Source of the DNA: Amycolatopsis vancoresmycina
GTDB lineage: Bacteria > Actinomycetota > Actinomycetes > Mycobacteriales > Pseudonocardiaceae
Length of the DNA stretch: 64,000 bases
Assembly (NCBI RefSeq): GCF_000716785.1
Contig: NZ_JNYY01000001.1
Coordinates: forward strand, 1 to 64,000
Reading direction: 5' to 3'
Shown: in pieces, positions 51,317 to 59,864 of the stretch
How the letters are laid out: every line of letters begins with the position of its first letter
Numbering within the stretch: the stretch's first letter is position 1
Translations under genes and position numbers: made by a program
The notes under the pieces: model-generated
What the model saw: the letters and a program-made list of their open reading frames with translations, nothing else
Databases searched by the model: none
What the model was told of the DNA's origin: nothing

Positions 51317-51353
51317 TTGACCTTCGTAACGAATCGACGTATGGTCTAGACCA
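51317..51353 (+). promoter_or_regulatory. Promoter with overlapping DasR-type (dre) site
   Basis: TTGACC (51317-51322) and TATGGT (51340-51345) are 17 bases apart, a good vegetative promoter. The palindrome TGGTCTAGACCA (51342-51353) overlaps the -10 box and matches the DasR responsive element core ACTGGTCTAGACCACT. DasR is the GntR-type repressor that links chitin/GlcNAc catabolism to development in streptomycetes. The AA10 gene starts 104 bases downstream. Confidence 0.8.
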
Positions 51354-51456
51354 CAATTTTCCTTCGCTCGTAACCCTTCCGACGCGGCGGCCCACCCCGG
51401 CCGCAGCTCCGCCGTGCCCGGCGGCGGAAGGCGAGCCTGTCCCCGAAGGAGCTGGT

Positions 51457-51969
51457 ATGAACCGCAAACTGGTCGCGGCCGCGGTGGGCGCACTCCTGGC
51501 CCCGGTGCTGGTGGTGCTGAACCCGGCGGGTATCGCGAGCGCGCACGGCTACGTCAGCTCGCCGGCCAGCCGGCAGGCGCAGTGCGCCCAGCACACGGTG
51601 CAGTGCGGGCAGATCCAGTACGAACCCCAGAGCGTGGAGGGGCCGAAGGGCCTCAAGTCCTGCAACGGCGGCCTGTCCCAGTTCGCCGAGCTGAACGACA
51701 ACAGCAAGGGCTGGCGCGCGGCCCCGGTGGGCCGCACGGTGACGTTCACGTGGACCTTCACCGCCCGCCACCGCACGTCGAACTACCAGTACTTCATCGG
51801 CAGCCAGAAGATCGCGGAGGTGAGCGGCAACAACCAGCAGCCCCCGGCGACGGTGGCGCACCAGGTCAACCTGGGCAGCCACACGGGCCGCCAGACGGTG
51901 CTGGCGGTGTGGAACATCGCGGACACGGCCAACGCGTTCTACGCCTGCATCGACCTGCAGGTGAGCTGA
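51457..51969 (+). CDS. AA10 lytic polysaccharide monooxygenase (chitin-active type)
   Basis: A 170-residue secreted copper enzyme. The signal peptide ends at ASA, so the mature protein begins with His30 of HGYVSSPASRQ, the His brace ligand. The second copper His is in TARHRTSNYQYF near residue 109, and the axial Phe is in ANAFYACI. Cys in QAQCAQH, VQCGQ and YAC fit disulfides. It is a single-domain protein without a carbohydrate-binding module. It oxidatively cleaves crystalline chitin or cellulose. The DasR-type site upstream points to chitin as substrate. The start ATG 51457 follows GAAGGAG. Confidence 0.95.
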   Translation: MNRKLVAAAVGALLAPVLVVLNPAGIASAHGYVSSPASRQAQCAQHTVQCGQIQYEPQSVEGPKGLKSCNGGLSQFAELNDNSKGWRAAPVGRTVTFTWTFTARHRTSNYQYFIGSQKIAEVSGNNQQPPATVAHQVNLGSHTGRQTVLAVWNIADTANAFYACIDLQVS

Positions 51970-52011
51970 GCGGGCGCGGCCCGGGAGCGCGCGGCTCCCG
52001 GGCCGCGGCCT

Positions 52012-54624
52012 TCAGGCCCGGCCGTGCGGGGAAAGGCCCCGTTCGAGCAGCAGCGCGGAATCGGGCAGCTGTGCCCGGTGCGCGGCGGCCAGCAGCGCCC
52101 GAGCCGCGTACCGGCTGCCGTTGGCCGCGCGGGTGACGAGCTCGTCCCAGAGCTGGGAATCCGCCAGGAGGTTCGCGAGTTCGCGGTCGGACCAGGCCGC
52201 CCCCGAACGGGCGGATTCGTTGAGTAGGTCGAACGCTTCGCGGGAGCGGCGGTTGCCGACGAGGTGGCGGACGAGTTCGGCGCCCGCGTATTCGTTGCCC
52301 GTTTCGGCCAGCCGCCTCACCTGAGTGAAGTTGCCCGCTTTGGCCAGGCGCTGCGCGACCCAGCGCCGCGCCCATTCCGAGTCCCGCCGGGCGATCTTGA
52401 GCGCCTCCTCCCAGCAGTCCAGGTCGGCCAGCAGGTCGGCGACTGTTTCCGAAATCTCCTCCACGGCATTGTGGAAGGACGCCGAGACGGGTTCGCTGAG
52501 CTCCTTCAGCAGGCTGACCAGACGTTCCCGGTGGCCGTGCGCGAGCAGGGCACGGGCCAGCGCCTGCAACAGTTCAGCGGACTGTGGCCGGTTCCGGGGG
52601 AGGCCGAGCTCGATGGCGAGTTCCTGCCGTCCGTGCTGAACCAGCAGTTCCAACAACCGGGCGCTCGGATTACCCGGGCTCGCTCCGGCCGCCAGCCGGA
52701 TGGCCTCCGGTACCTCGCCCCTTTCGAGGAGCTTTTCCGCCAGGATGAGCGAAACATCGGCGTCGCCGACCTCCGCAAGAGCTTTGAGCCGGTCCAGCCG
52801 TCCGTGGTTCGCGAACTGCCGGGCGAGCCAGGTGCGAGGCCAGTGCGCGGCAGTGGTTTGTGCCACCGCCAAGGCATCCTCCCAACGACCGGCGTCCGCT
52901 AACAGGTCGGCCAGCCGTTCTCCCACGGTGCCTGCGTCCAAGGACAGGTACGCGGCCGCCGTGGTGGTTGGCAGTCGTTCGGTGGATCTCTCGTCGACGA
53001 GTGAATCTGCTGTGGTTCGGCTTCGCTCGATGAGCCAGCGGAGCAGATCGATGCCTTCATCGGCTCGCCCCGAAGCGACTAGGAGGTCTGTGAGTGCCTT
53101 CCATGCCCATCGGGAGTCGGATCCGGAGATGTTCAGCGTTTCAAGGAGCGTCTCGGCATCGGAGATACGGCCGGTATCGACGAGCATGGTGGTCACGGCT
53201 TCGTGAGAATGCCACATCAATCGGGTGATCAGGGCGGGGGCTTCAGATTCGCCAACGGTGCGAAGAACAGCCGTTGCTCGCTCCACCCGGCCGAACTCGG
53301 CGAGCACATCGACCAGGTGACTCCGGTACCCGGTGTCGGCCAGCTCCAGCGTCCGGTCCATCAGCGGATCCGCGTAGCGGTACAACAGGCGCTGGTAAGC
53401 GTTCTCGGTCAGGCGCACCAGATCCTCGGGGTGCGCCGCATGGGTCACGCAGGCTTCCCACAGCTCGGCGGCGGCCGGTGTCCACCGGCGGGCCGCGCGG
53501 CCGTGCTGGTCGAGGTAGTCGTGCAGCTCGTAGCCGTCGGGTGGCCCGGTGCCCGGCTGTCTCCGCCGGGCGACGAGGGCGGTCACGCCCAGCAGCGCCT
53601 CGTCCGCGGCGCGCGTGAGACCGCGGGAAAACCAGTCGTCCGGAGGGTTCACCCGGTCGCGTTCGCCGAGGTAGCCGCCGGCGGCGGCTTCCAGCAGGGC
53701 ACGCGGCAGGGGCTGGAGGTGGCCCAGGCGCCGGGCGTCGACCGCGGCCGTGAGGATCGCGGCGGCGTAGCGGCCGTCTTCGTCGTCGGGGTGTTCGAAC
53801 AGCTCCACGAGCATCGGGCCGCCGGCCATCGTCTGGATCACCCGGCGGCCGTCGCCGGACGCCGACGCGGCGGCCGCGAGGCGGGGGTCGACGGCACTGG
53901 TCGCGCGGAGCCGGGCGACCTCCGCCCGGCTCAGCTGCTCGGCGACCCGGATCCGGCTGGCCCGGTGCTGGAGCAGGGCCCGGGCGTTCGCGTGCTCGTC
54001 CCGCTGCCCGCTTCTGGGCTGCGCGACGAACTCGGCCCAGAACTGCGGCCAGAGCGTGCCCACGACGGCGAACGGCCCGCCGTGGGAGCCGTCCAGCAGG
54101 TCCCGGAGGGCGGCCGCGGCGAGGTCGCCGGTCGGGCCGGACAGGTGGTTGTGGGTCTCGTTGAGCCACAGCACCGCCTTGTCGGCGAGCCGGCCGGAGT
54201 GCAGCAGCCGCAGCAGGTCGTCGGCGGTGCGGGGGTACCACAGCGGCCAGTCGCGCAGGGACCGGCTCGCCAGCACCGCTTCGTAGAGCGCCCGCGTCTT
54301 GCCGGTCGACGATTCCCCGCTGAGCACCACCATCACGTTCGCGGTCACGTCGTCGAGCAGGCCGGCCAGCTCGTCGTCGTGGGGGCGGCGCAGGTAGCCG
54401 GGCAGATCCGGCAGCCGCTCACCGGCCGGCGACCCGCCCACGGTGATCGCCCGGTGGACACCGAGGTCGAACGGGCTCCACCCGCCGACCGGCCGCGCCG
54501 GAACGCGCCCGGGATCCGGCGACGGCGCGGAATGCAGGTGGACGTCGCCGTGGACCGCCCCCGCCTGCAGGACCGGGCCGGTCGGGCCGTGGACCCGGTT
54601 GCGGGCCGAAATCCGTTCGTCCAG
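52012..54624 (-). CDS. STAND-type P-loop NTPase with helical repeats
   Basis: An 870-residue protein if read from the CTG at 54624. The GTG at 54441 gives 809 residues. Walker A GESSTGKT is near residue 103-110 (long numbering), and the Walker B-like KAVLWLNETHN near residue 142. From about 380 a long array of helical pairs of 30-40 residues (for example ADLLADAGRWEDALAVAQ, AEKLLERGEVPEAIRLA) resembles TPR/armadillo repeats. The CTG start is proposed because a GGGAGGGG site lies just upstream and because residues 12-30 then show the GPT-GPVLQAG-VHGDVHL tag also present in the NTPase at 56948. Such proteins are sensor-switches in conflict and defence systems. Confidence 0.85.
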   Translation of the reverse strand: MDERISARNRVHGPTGPVLQAGAVHGDVHLHSAPSPDPGRVPARPVGGWSPFDLGVHRAITVGGSPAGERLPDLPGYLRRPHDDELAGLLDDVTANVMVVLSGESSTGKTRALYEAVLASRSLRDWPLWYPRTADDLLRLLHSGRLADKAVLWLNETHNHLSGPTGDLAAAALRDLLDGSHGGPFAVVGTLWPQFWAEFVAQPRSGQRDEHANARALLQHRASRIRVAEQLSRAEVARLRATSAVDPRLAAAASASGDGRRVIQTMAGGPMLVELFEHPDDEDGRYAAAILTAAVDARRLGHLQPLPRALLEAAAGGYLGERDRVNPPDDWFSRGLTRAADEALLGVTALVARRRQPGTGPPDGYELHDYLDQHGRAARRWTPAAAELWEACVTHAAHPEDLVRLTENAYQRLLYRYADPLMDRTLELADTGYRSHLVDVLAEFGRVERATAVLRTVGESEAPALITRLMWHSHEAVTTMLVDTGRISDAETLLETLNISGSDSRWAWKALTDLLVASGRADEGIDLLRWLIERSRTTADSLVDERSTERLPTTTAAAYLSLDAGTVGERLADLLADAGRWEDALAVAQTTAAHWPRTWLARQFANHGRLDRLKALAEVGDADVSLILAEKLLERGEVPEAIRLAAGASPGNPSARLLELLVQHGRQELAIELGLPRNRPQSAELLQALARALLAHGHRERLVSLLKELSEPVSASFHNAVEEISETVADLLADLDCWEEALKIARRDSEWARRWVAQRLAKAGNFTQVRRLAETGNEYAGAELVRHLVGNRRSREAFDLLNESARSGAAWSDRELANLLADSQLWDELVTRAANGSRYAARALLAAAHRAQLPDSALLLERGLSPHGRA

Positions 54625-54682
54625 AACCCCTCCCTCGCCGGCGTTCCCACCATAAACCGCGCAGGCGCGGCGGGGCGAAGGG

Positions 54683-55720
54683 TCAGCAGGGCACTGCGGT
54701 GGAGTGGCCAGGCTTGGCGGGGAGCTTCACGTGGGTCGTGAGCGCGTTGTTCGCCTCGCTGAGTTCGGCGATTTCACGAGCCGGATCGACGGTGACGATC
54801 ACGGTGCGGGTTTGGCCGTAGTCGGTCGCGGCCAGCGGCAGCGCGGCGACGGTCGAGCCGGTCTTGCCGACCGCCGTGTGGAGCGTGACGGTTTTGCCCG
54901 GGCCTGCGGTCACCTTCACCGGGACCAGCCCGGGCAGGTCCGCGGGATCGCCGGTCAGCGAGACGTGGAAGAACACCTGGAGCGCGTCACGGCCGTCGAC
55001 GGTGCCGGCGGGTTGTACGACGCACCTCAGCCCGGTCGGCGAAACGCTCAGATCGAGAAGGTCGCCTCCACCGCTCAGTTCGACGGTCTTCTCGAGCCCG
55101 TGGTCGTCGCGGATGATCACCTGGGCGGTTTGCGGCCCACTCGCGCCCCCGGGTTCGAACGTCACCTGGAAACTGCAGGTGGCATCGGGAGCGAGGGTTT
55201 TTCCGACGCAGTCGTCGGTGCGGGTGAACTTCGCCTTCGCCGGGCCGGTGAGTTCCACGGATTTGATGGGAACAGGGGATTTGCCGACGCTCTTGATCGT
55301 GATTCCACCGGTGCAGACCGGTTGGCAGGTCAATTTTTCCGGCGTTGTCTCGAGTTCGCGGTCTTCGTGAACGGATGTTTCGGTTGTGGGCGGTGTGGTG
55401 GGTGGCCACGGGGCGGTCGGCCCCGGCACGCCGGGCGGAGCAGGCACGATCTTGTGATCCGTCGCCACTCCCACGCCGAAGGCGCCCGAATAGGTGACCA
55501 CCGCGGCGACCACGGTGATCAGCACCGCCAGACCGGCCCGGACCGGGCGCCACCGGCCGACCGCGGTGACGAACGGGGGAATGGCCGCGCCGAGGCAGAG
55601 TCCCAGCAGCCTGATCGGGCCCGGTTCGGCGGCCAGGCTGGTCGCCACCGTCCCGCACACCGCCCCGATGATCGCCAGCACGAGCCCGACCGACGCGTTC
55701 ACTTCTTCTTTCGTCGCCAC
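54683..55720 (-). CDS. Membrane protein with Ig-like (CARDB/HYDIN-type) domains
   Basis: A 345-residue protein. Two or three helices occupy about 8-95 (VGLVLAIIGAVCGTVATSLA, then AGLAVLITVVAAVVTYSGAFG), and a Pro/Thr-rich linker follows (about 105-125). The exterior region has a HYDIN/ASH-like Ig domain (CTGGITIKSVGKSPVPIKSV...; CSFQVTFEPGGASG) and a CARDB-like domain (VPVKVTAGPGKTVTLHTAVG...; IAELSEANNALTTHV). It ends TAVPC. GTG 55720 is chosen for the helix start and GGAG spacing. Its role is unknown. It sits between the STAND NTPase gene and the divergent sigma factor gene. Confidence 0.8.
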   Translation of the reverse strand: MATKEEVNASVGLVLAIIGAVCGTVATSLAAEPGPIRLLGLCLGAAIPPFVTAVGRWRPVRAGLAVLITVVAAVVTYSGAFGVGVATDHKIVPAPPGVPGPTAPWPPTTPPTTETSVHEDRELETTPEKLTCQPVCTGGITIKSVGKSPVPIKSVELTGPAKAKFTRTDDCVGKTLAPDATCSFQVTFEPGGASGPQTAQVIIRDDHGLEKTVELSGGGDLLDLSVSPTGLRCVVQPAGTVDGRDALQVFFHVSLTGDPADLPGLVPVKVTAGPGKTVTLHTAVGKTGSTVAALPLAATDYGQTRTVIVTVDPAREIAELSEANNALTTHVKLPAKPGHSTAVPC

Positions 55721-55834
55721 TGCACTCCACTCCTCCGGATTCCGGTCACCGATGGCACCAGGAGTGCGGCCGGAAACGCGTGGATACCCCGGAAATCCTG
55801 TTATTGTTTTCTGGCTGCTTCGGAGGTGGTGGGA

Positions 55835-56437
55835 ATGACTTCCGAGACCGGCTCGCCGACACCGGCCACGAACGCGCACATCGGCGAACTGCTCGAGGCG
55901 GCGAGGGCCGGCGACCGCACCGGTTTCGCCGAGATAGTCCGCGCGCTGAGCCCGATGCTCTGGCACGTCGCGCGGGCGCAGGGGATCGACGCCGAAACGG
56001 CGTCGGACGTCGTGCAGCAGACCTGGCTCGCCCTGGTGCGTTCGCTGGCGGACATCCGCACCCCCGCGGCGCTCACCGGCTGGCTCGTGCAGGTCACCAA
56101 GCGGGAGGCGTGGCGGGTCGCCCGCGCCGGTCGCGCCGAGCGGTTCGTCGATCCCTGGGACCTCCGTGACACCCCGGCGGACGATCCCGGCCCCGAGCAG
56201 CTCGCGGTGGCTTCGGACACCCAACGGCGGCTCTGGAGCCTGGTGAAGCAGCTCCCCGAGCGGTGCCAGGCCCTGCTGCGCATCGTCGCGTTCGTCCCGC
56301 GCCCGGACTACGACGCGATCAGCGAGAGCCTCGGCGTGCCCCACGGCTCGATCGGCCCGACCCGCGGCCGGTGCCTGGCCCGGCTGCGCCGGCTCCTGGA
56401 AGCCGGAATCCCCGGCGAGGAAGGACGGACACCGTGA
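55835..56437 (+). CDS. ECF sigma-70 family RNA polymerase sigma factor
   Basis: A 200-residue sigma factor. Sigma-2 (about 15-85) includes FAEIVRALSPMLWHVARAQG and DVVQQTWLALVRSL. Sigma-4 (about 130-190) includes LWSLVKQLPERCQALLRIV and ISESLGVPHGSIGPTRGRCL, a complete helix-turn-helix. ATG 55835 follows GGAGG at 8 bases. The stop overlaps the next gene by GTGA, a small protein that may be its anti-sigma partner or a secreted effector. Its targets may include the adjacent STAND and Ig-domain genes. Confidence 0.92.
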   Translation: MTSETGSPTPATNAHIGELLEAARAGDRTGFAEIVRALSPMLWHVARAQGIDAETASDVVQQTWLALVRSLADIRTPAALTGWLVQVTKREAWRVARAGRAERFVDPWDLRDTPADDPGPEQLAVASDTQRRLWSLVKQLPERCQALLRIVAFVPRPDYDAISESLGVPHGSIGPTRGRCLARLRRLLEAGIPGEEGRTP

Positions 56438-56877
56438 CCAGCTCCGAGGACGCCGTCCTGCGCCGGATCCGCGACCTGTGGTCGGCCGTCGACCCGCCAC
56501 CGCCCCTGCTGGCGGACTGGGCGTTGTTCGCCCTGGAACCGGCCGGCCCCGACATCGAGATCCTCAAGACCTGCGGCTGCCGCGAACCCGCCACCACCCG
56601 CGGCGGCGAACGGACCCACTCGATGACGTTCGAGGGAACGAGCCGGACGGTCGTGCTCACCGTGACGCAGTCGGCGGCCGACACGATCCGCGTCGACGGC
56701 TGGCTGACCCCGCCCGGCGCCGTGGCGGTCGAGCTGCGCACCGCGGACGGTCCGCGGCCGGCCAGGTCCGACGAACAGGGGAGGTTCGCCTTCGACGGGG
56801 TCGCCCGCGGCCCGGTGCAGCTGGTGGTCCGGGACCGCGGAACGGCGTTGACACCGTCGGTCGTCGTCGGCACGTGA
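56434..56877 (+). CDS. Small protein cotranslated with the ECF sigma factor
   Basis: A 147-residue protein. Residues 15-45 are helical and amphipathic (DLWSAVDPPPPLLADWALF), a conserved CGC motif follows (KTCGCREPATTRGG), and the C-terminal half is a beta-sandwich like carboxypeptidase regulatory domains (TADGPRPARSDEQGRFAFDG). The GTG overlaps the sigma stop. Such genes follow ECF sigma genes of this kind in many actinomycetes. It could be an anti-sigma factor, but no zinc-finger is present. No function is assigned. Confidence 0.75.
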   Translation: MTSSEDAVLRRIRDLWSAVDPPPPLLADWALFALEPAGPDIEILKTCGCREPATTRGGERTHSMTFEGTSRTVVLTVTQSAADTIRVDGWLTPPGAVAVELRTADGPRPARSDEQGRFAFDGVARGPVQLVVRDRGTALTPSVVVGT

Positions 56878-56947
56878 CCTGCTCCGTGCGGGTGGACCTG
56901 GACGTCCGGCTCGCGCCGGGAGGCACGGGAAGCGACACACTGCTCCC

Positions 56948-59122
56948 GTGACGGAGGGAACCGGCGTTGCCAACGATGTCCGTGGCGGGGTGACGGGCCC
57001 GGTGGTGCAGGCCGGGACGATCCGGCACGTCAGCCTGACCGCGCCGCCCGACCCGTGGGCCGGGGGCACGCGGCCGGGAGTGCCGCGGCAACTGCCACTG
57101 GCGATCAAGGACTTCACCGGCCGCGCCGACCACATCGCGGCCTTGGACGCCCTTTTGCCCGCCGAAGACGGAAGCGCTCCGGGCGCGGTCGTGATCTCGG
57201 CGGTGGAGGGAACTGCGGGCATCGGGAAGACCACGTTGGCCGTGTGGTGGGCGCACCGGGTGCAGGACCGGTTCCCGGACGGCACGTTGCACGTGAACCT
57301 GCGTGGCTACGGAACGGGGGACCCGGCCACCCCCGGTGAGGTGCTGGAGGGCTTCCTGCGGGCGCTGGGCATGCGCGCCGAGCAGATTCCGGTGGGGGTG
57401 GAGGCCCAGGCGGGGTTGTTCCGGTCGCTGGTGGCGGGGCGGCGGATGCTGATCGTGCTGGACAACGCCAACGACGCCGGTCAGGTCCGTCCGCTGCTGC
57501 CGGGAACACCCGGGTGCGTCGTGGTGGTGACCAGCCGGGACAGCCTGACCGGGCTGGTGGTCACCGAGGCGGCGACCCGCCTGACCTTGGACCTGCTGCC
57601 CCAGGACGAAGCCGTGGAGCTGGTGACCGGCATCCTCGGCCCGGCCACGGCCGCCGCCGAACCGGACGCGGTCCGGGCGCTGGTGCGGTGTTGCGGCCGG
57701 CTGCCGCTGGCGTTGCGGATCGCCGCCAGCCAGGTGACGCCCCCGCACGTCACGGTGGGGGATGTGGTCGCCGAACTCGCCGACGACCACCTTCGCCTGG
57801 ACGCGCTGAGCCGGGACGGGGACGACCGGGCGGCGGTGCGGGCGGTGTTCGGCTGGTCCTACCGGCGGTTGCCGGCCGGGCACGCGCGGGCGTTCCGCCG
57901 CCTGGGACTGCATCCCGGCGAGGAATTCGGGGTGGAAGCCGCGGCGGCGGTCACCGGGCTCGACCTTCCCGAAGCGAAGCGGGTGCTCGCGGCATTGGCG
58001 CGAGCGCACGTGATCGAGTCGGCGGCCGGCCGGCAGCGGTACCGATTCCACGATCTGCTGCGCGCCTTCGCCGTCGACCGGGCCGAGCGGGACGATCCGC
58101 CGTCGAAAGTGGAACAGGCGCGGCGTGCCCTGCTGACGTGGTACGCCCACCACGCCAGGGCGGCTTTGGGGATCCTGTTCCCCGCGCACCGCGACTGGGC
58201 TCCCGCGGTGCGGCCGGCCACCCGCACCCGCCCGGAGATCCGGCTCGCCGAACCGGAGGAGACGTGGGCGTGGACCGTGCTCGAGGTCGACAACCTGGTC
58301 GCCGCGACCCGCGATGCCGACCTCCACGAGGAGACGTCCTTGACGCTTCTGCTCGGGGAAACGACCGCGATGATCCTGCACCGGCGGGGACGCTGGGACG
58401 ACCTGTGCGACCTGCGCTCGCGGGCATTGGTGGCCGCTCGCCGCACGGGCGACGCTTCCGCGGAGATCCACGCAGTGATCGCGCTGGGGGAGACGTACCA
58501 GGTGCTCGGCCGGTGGCAGGACGCCGACGGCGTGCTTCGCACCGCCTTGGTGATGGCCCGTGAGTTCGGGAAGCCGTGGTACGAAGCGACGGCACTCATG
58601 CAACTCGGTGATGGGAGCTGGATGCAGGGGCGGTACGCCGAGGCGAAGGACTACTTGCTGGCGGCGCTGCCGTTCGCCCCGGGGGCGCAGCACGGACGCA
58701 TCGAAGCCCAGATCGAGTCAGTCCTGGCGGCCATCGCTTTCCGCCAGGGCGAGACTGCGGTGGCTCTCGACCGCGCCCACCGGGGGTTCGTGCTCAGCGA
58801 GCAGGCCGGCGACTGTGAAGGACAGGTCGGCAATCTGCGCGCCATGGCGACGATTCACCACAGCGCGGGGAACCACCAGAGAGCGATCGAGCTGTGCGAG
58901 CAGGCCCTGCGCATCGTTTCCTCTGAGTTCTTCCCCACCTTCTTCGCCGACACCTTGGACACGCTCGGCGACGTGCTTCGCGACACCGGCGACACGGCAC
59001 GAGCACTTGACTGCTGGCGCGAAGCCCTGCGTATCTACGACGACTGCCGCTCCACGGAGAGCGCGAACCTCCGTGCGCGGATCCGCGCCCTCGAAGCCAC
59101 GGCGGGAACCGCCCCGGGCTAG
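56948..59122 (+). CDS. NB-ARC/STAND NTPase with TPR repeats (AfsR/SARP-like, no DNA-binding domain)
   Basis: A 724-residue signal-transduction ATPase. Residues 10-30 hold the tag VTGPVVQAGTIRHVSL. The NB-ARC domain (about 55-330) has Walker A GTAGIGKTT (88-96), Walker B RMLIVLDNA near residue 159, the VVVTSRDSL sensor segment and the GRLPLALRI motif. A winged-helix and helical stretch follow, with TPR-like repeats from about 470 to the end. The N-terminal SARP activator domain usual in AfsR is absent. It likely senses a signal and oligomerises to switch on partners, possibly the sigma factor upstream. GTG 56948 is the start. Confidence 0.9.
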   Translation: MTEGTGVANDVRGGVTGPVVQAGTIRHVSLTAPPDPWAGGTRPGVPRQLPLAIKDFTGRADHIAALDALLPAEDGSAPGAVVISAVEGTAGIGKTTLAVWWAHRVQDRFPDGTLHVNLRGYGTGDPATPGEVLEGFLRALGMRAEQIPVGVEAQAGLFRSLVAGRRMLIVLDNANDAGQVRPLLPGTPGCVVVVTSRDSLTGLVVTEAATRLTLDLLPQDEAVELVTGILGPATAAAEPDAVRALVRCCGRLPLALRIAASQVTPPHVTVGDVVAELADDHLRLDALSRDGDDRAAVRAVFGWSYRRLPAGHARAFRRLGLHPGEEFGVEAAAAVTGLDLPEAKRVLAALARAHVIESAAGRQRYRFHDLLRAFAVDRAERDDPPSKVEQARRALLTWYAHHARAALGILFPAHRDWAPAVRPATRTRPEIRLAEPEETWAWTVLEVDNLVAATRDADLHEETSLTLLLGETTAMILHRRGRWDDLCDLRSRALVAARRTGDASAEIHAVIALGETYQVLGRWQDADGVLRTALVMAREFGKPWYEATALMQLGDGSWMQGRYAEAKDYLLAALPFAPGAQHGRIEAQIESVLAAIAFRQGETAVALDRAHRGFVLSEQAGDCEGQVGNLRAMATIHHSAGNHQRAIELCEQALRIVSSEFFPTFFADTLDTLGDVLRDTGDTARALDCWREALRIYDDCRSTESANLRARIRALEATAGTAPG

Positions 59123-59198
59123 GTCCGCAGCAGGCTCCCGAGCCACCCGGCCGGCACCTGCTCGATCTCCGTCCGTGTCCGGGCGGGGGCCGGATGAT

Positions 59199-59253
59199 GC
59201 GGTGGTGCCCCGGACGTGGCTTCGGGGAAAGGTCGGATCCGGGGCACCACCGC
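59199..59253 (+). terminator. Long hairpin downstream of the STAND gene
   Basis: A perfect 16-base stem: GCGGTGGTGCCCCGGA at 59199-59214 and TCCGGGGCACCACCGC at 59238-59253, with a 23-base loop. It lies 77 bases after the STAND stop and 109 bases before the convergent SnoaL-like gene end, in an otherwise empty 240-base gap. Confidence 0.7.
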
Positions 59254-59361
59254 CCGCGGGACGGCTGACGGGATGTCCTGCGGTGGACCCACCCTACGAA
59301 CCGCCGGCGGGCCTGACCAGGGCCTCGATGCGGTGTCGAAGGTTTGTCGCCCGGTCGGTCG

Positions 59362-59814
59362 TCATGCGTACCGAGAGTGGGTCTCCGTCATGTCCTCTTC
59401 GGGTGCGGGTTCGTCCGGGGGCCGGTCGGCGTGGCGGTGGACGATCTTCCATTCGCCGCCTTCGCGGCGGTACACGTGCGTCGCGCGCAGGGTGTAGGTC
59501 GTCTCGTGGCCGTTCACCGACACCGTGTTGTGCTCGAAGCCGATCGTGTAGGCCAGGTCGCCGCCGGCGCCGGCGGCGATGACCTCGAAGCGGTAGTCGC
59601 GGCGGTCGGCGAACTGGGCGGCAACGCGGCGAAACGCGGCGCTGACGTCCGCCCAGCCCGTCCGGACCGGCAGCCAGGCGCCGAACAGGCTCACCGGGTC
59701 GGCCTGCGACCACAGTGCGGTGCGCGGCTCCGGGTCGCCGTCGTGGATGGCCTGCTCGGCGGCGGTCTGCCGCGGCAGCATGTCGGCCAGGAACGCGTCG
59801 GTGGGTGATGGCAT
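59362..59814 (-). CDS. SnoaL-like/SgcJ-type NTF2-fold protein
   Basis: A 150-residue alpha+beta-barrel protein. The opening helix (DAFLADMLPRQTAAEQAIHDGD) and strands with VSLFGAWLPVRTGW, FEVIAAGAGGDLAYTIGFEHN and GEWKIVHRHADRP match the SnoaL-like/SgcJ family. Members catalyse ring closures or bind small ligands, and the substrate is unknown. ATG 59814 diverges from a TetR gene, with a direct-repeat operator between. Confidence 0.85.
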   Translation of the reverse strand: MPSPTDAFLADMLPRQTAAEQAIHDGDPEPRTALWSQADPVSLFGAWLPVRTGWADVSAAFRRVAAQFADRRDYRFEVIAAGAGGDLAYTIGFEHNTVSVNGHETTYTLRATHVYRREGGEWKIVHRHADRPPDEPAPEEDMTETHSRYA

Positions 59815-59822
59815 GATGACTC

Positions 59823-59851
59823 CAATACAGTCGTGCTGGTTTCAATACAGT
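59823..59851. promoter_or_regulatory. Direct repeat CAATACAGT, 20-base period, between divergent genes
   Basis: CAATACAGT occurs at 59823-59831 and 59843-59851, exactly 20 bases apart. It lies between the SnoaL-like start (59814) and the TetR start (59865), where a TetR dimer could bind two turns of helix. The repeats are direct rather than inverted. Confidence 0.55.
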
Positions 59852-59864
59852 GAGGATGTATCCG

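Noticed and set aside
53203..54741. A 512-codon plus-strand gene
   Set aside because: It lies entirely antisense to the STAND NTPase, whose Walker motifs and repeats are clear, and its product has no recognisable fold.
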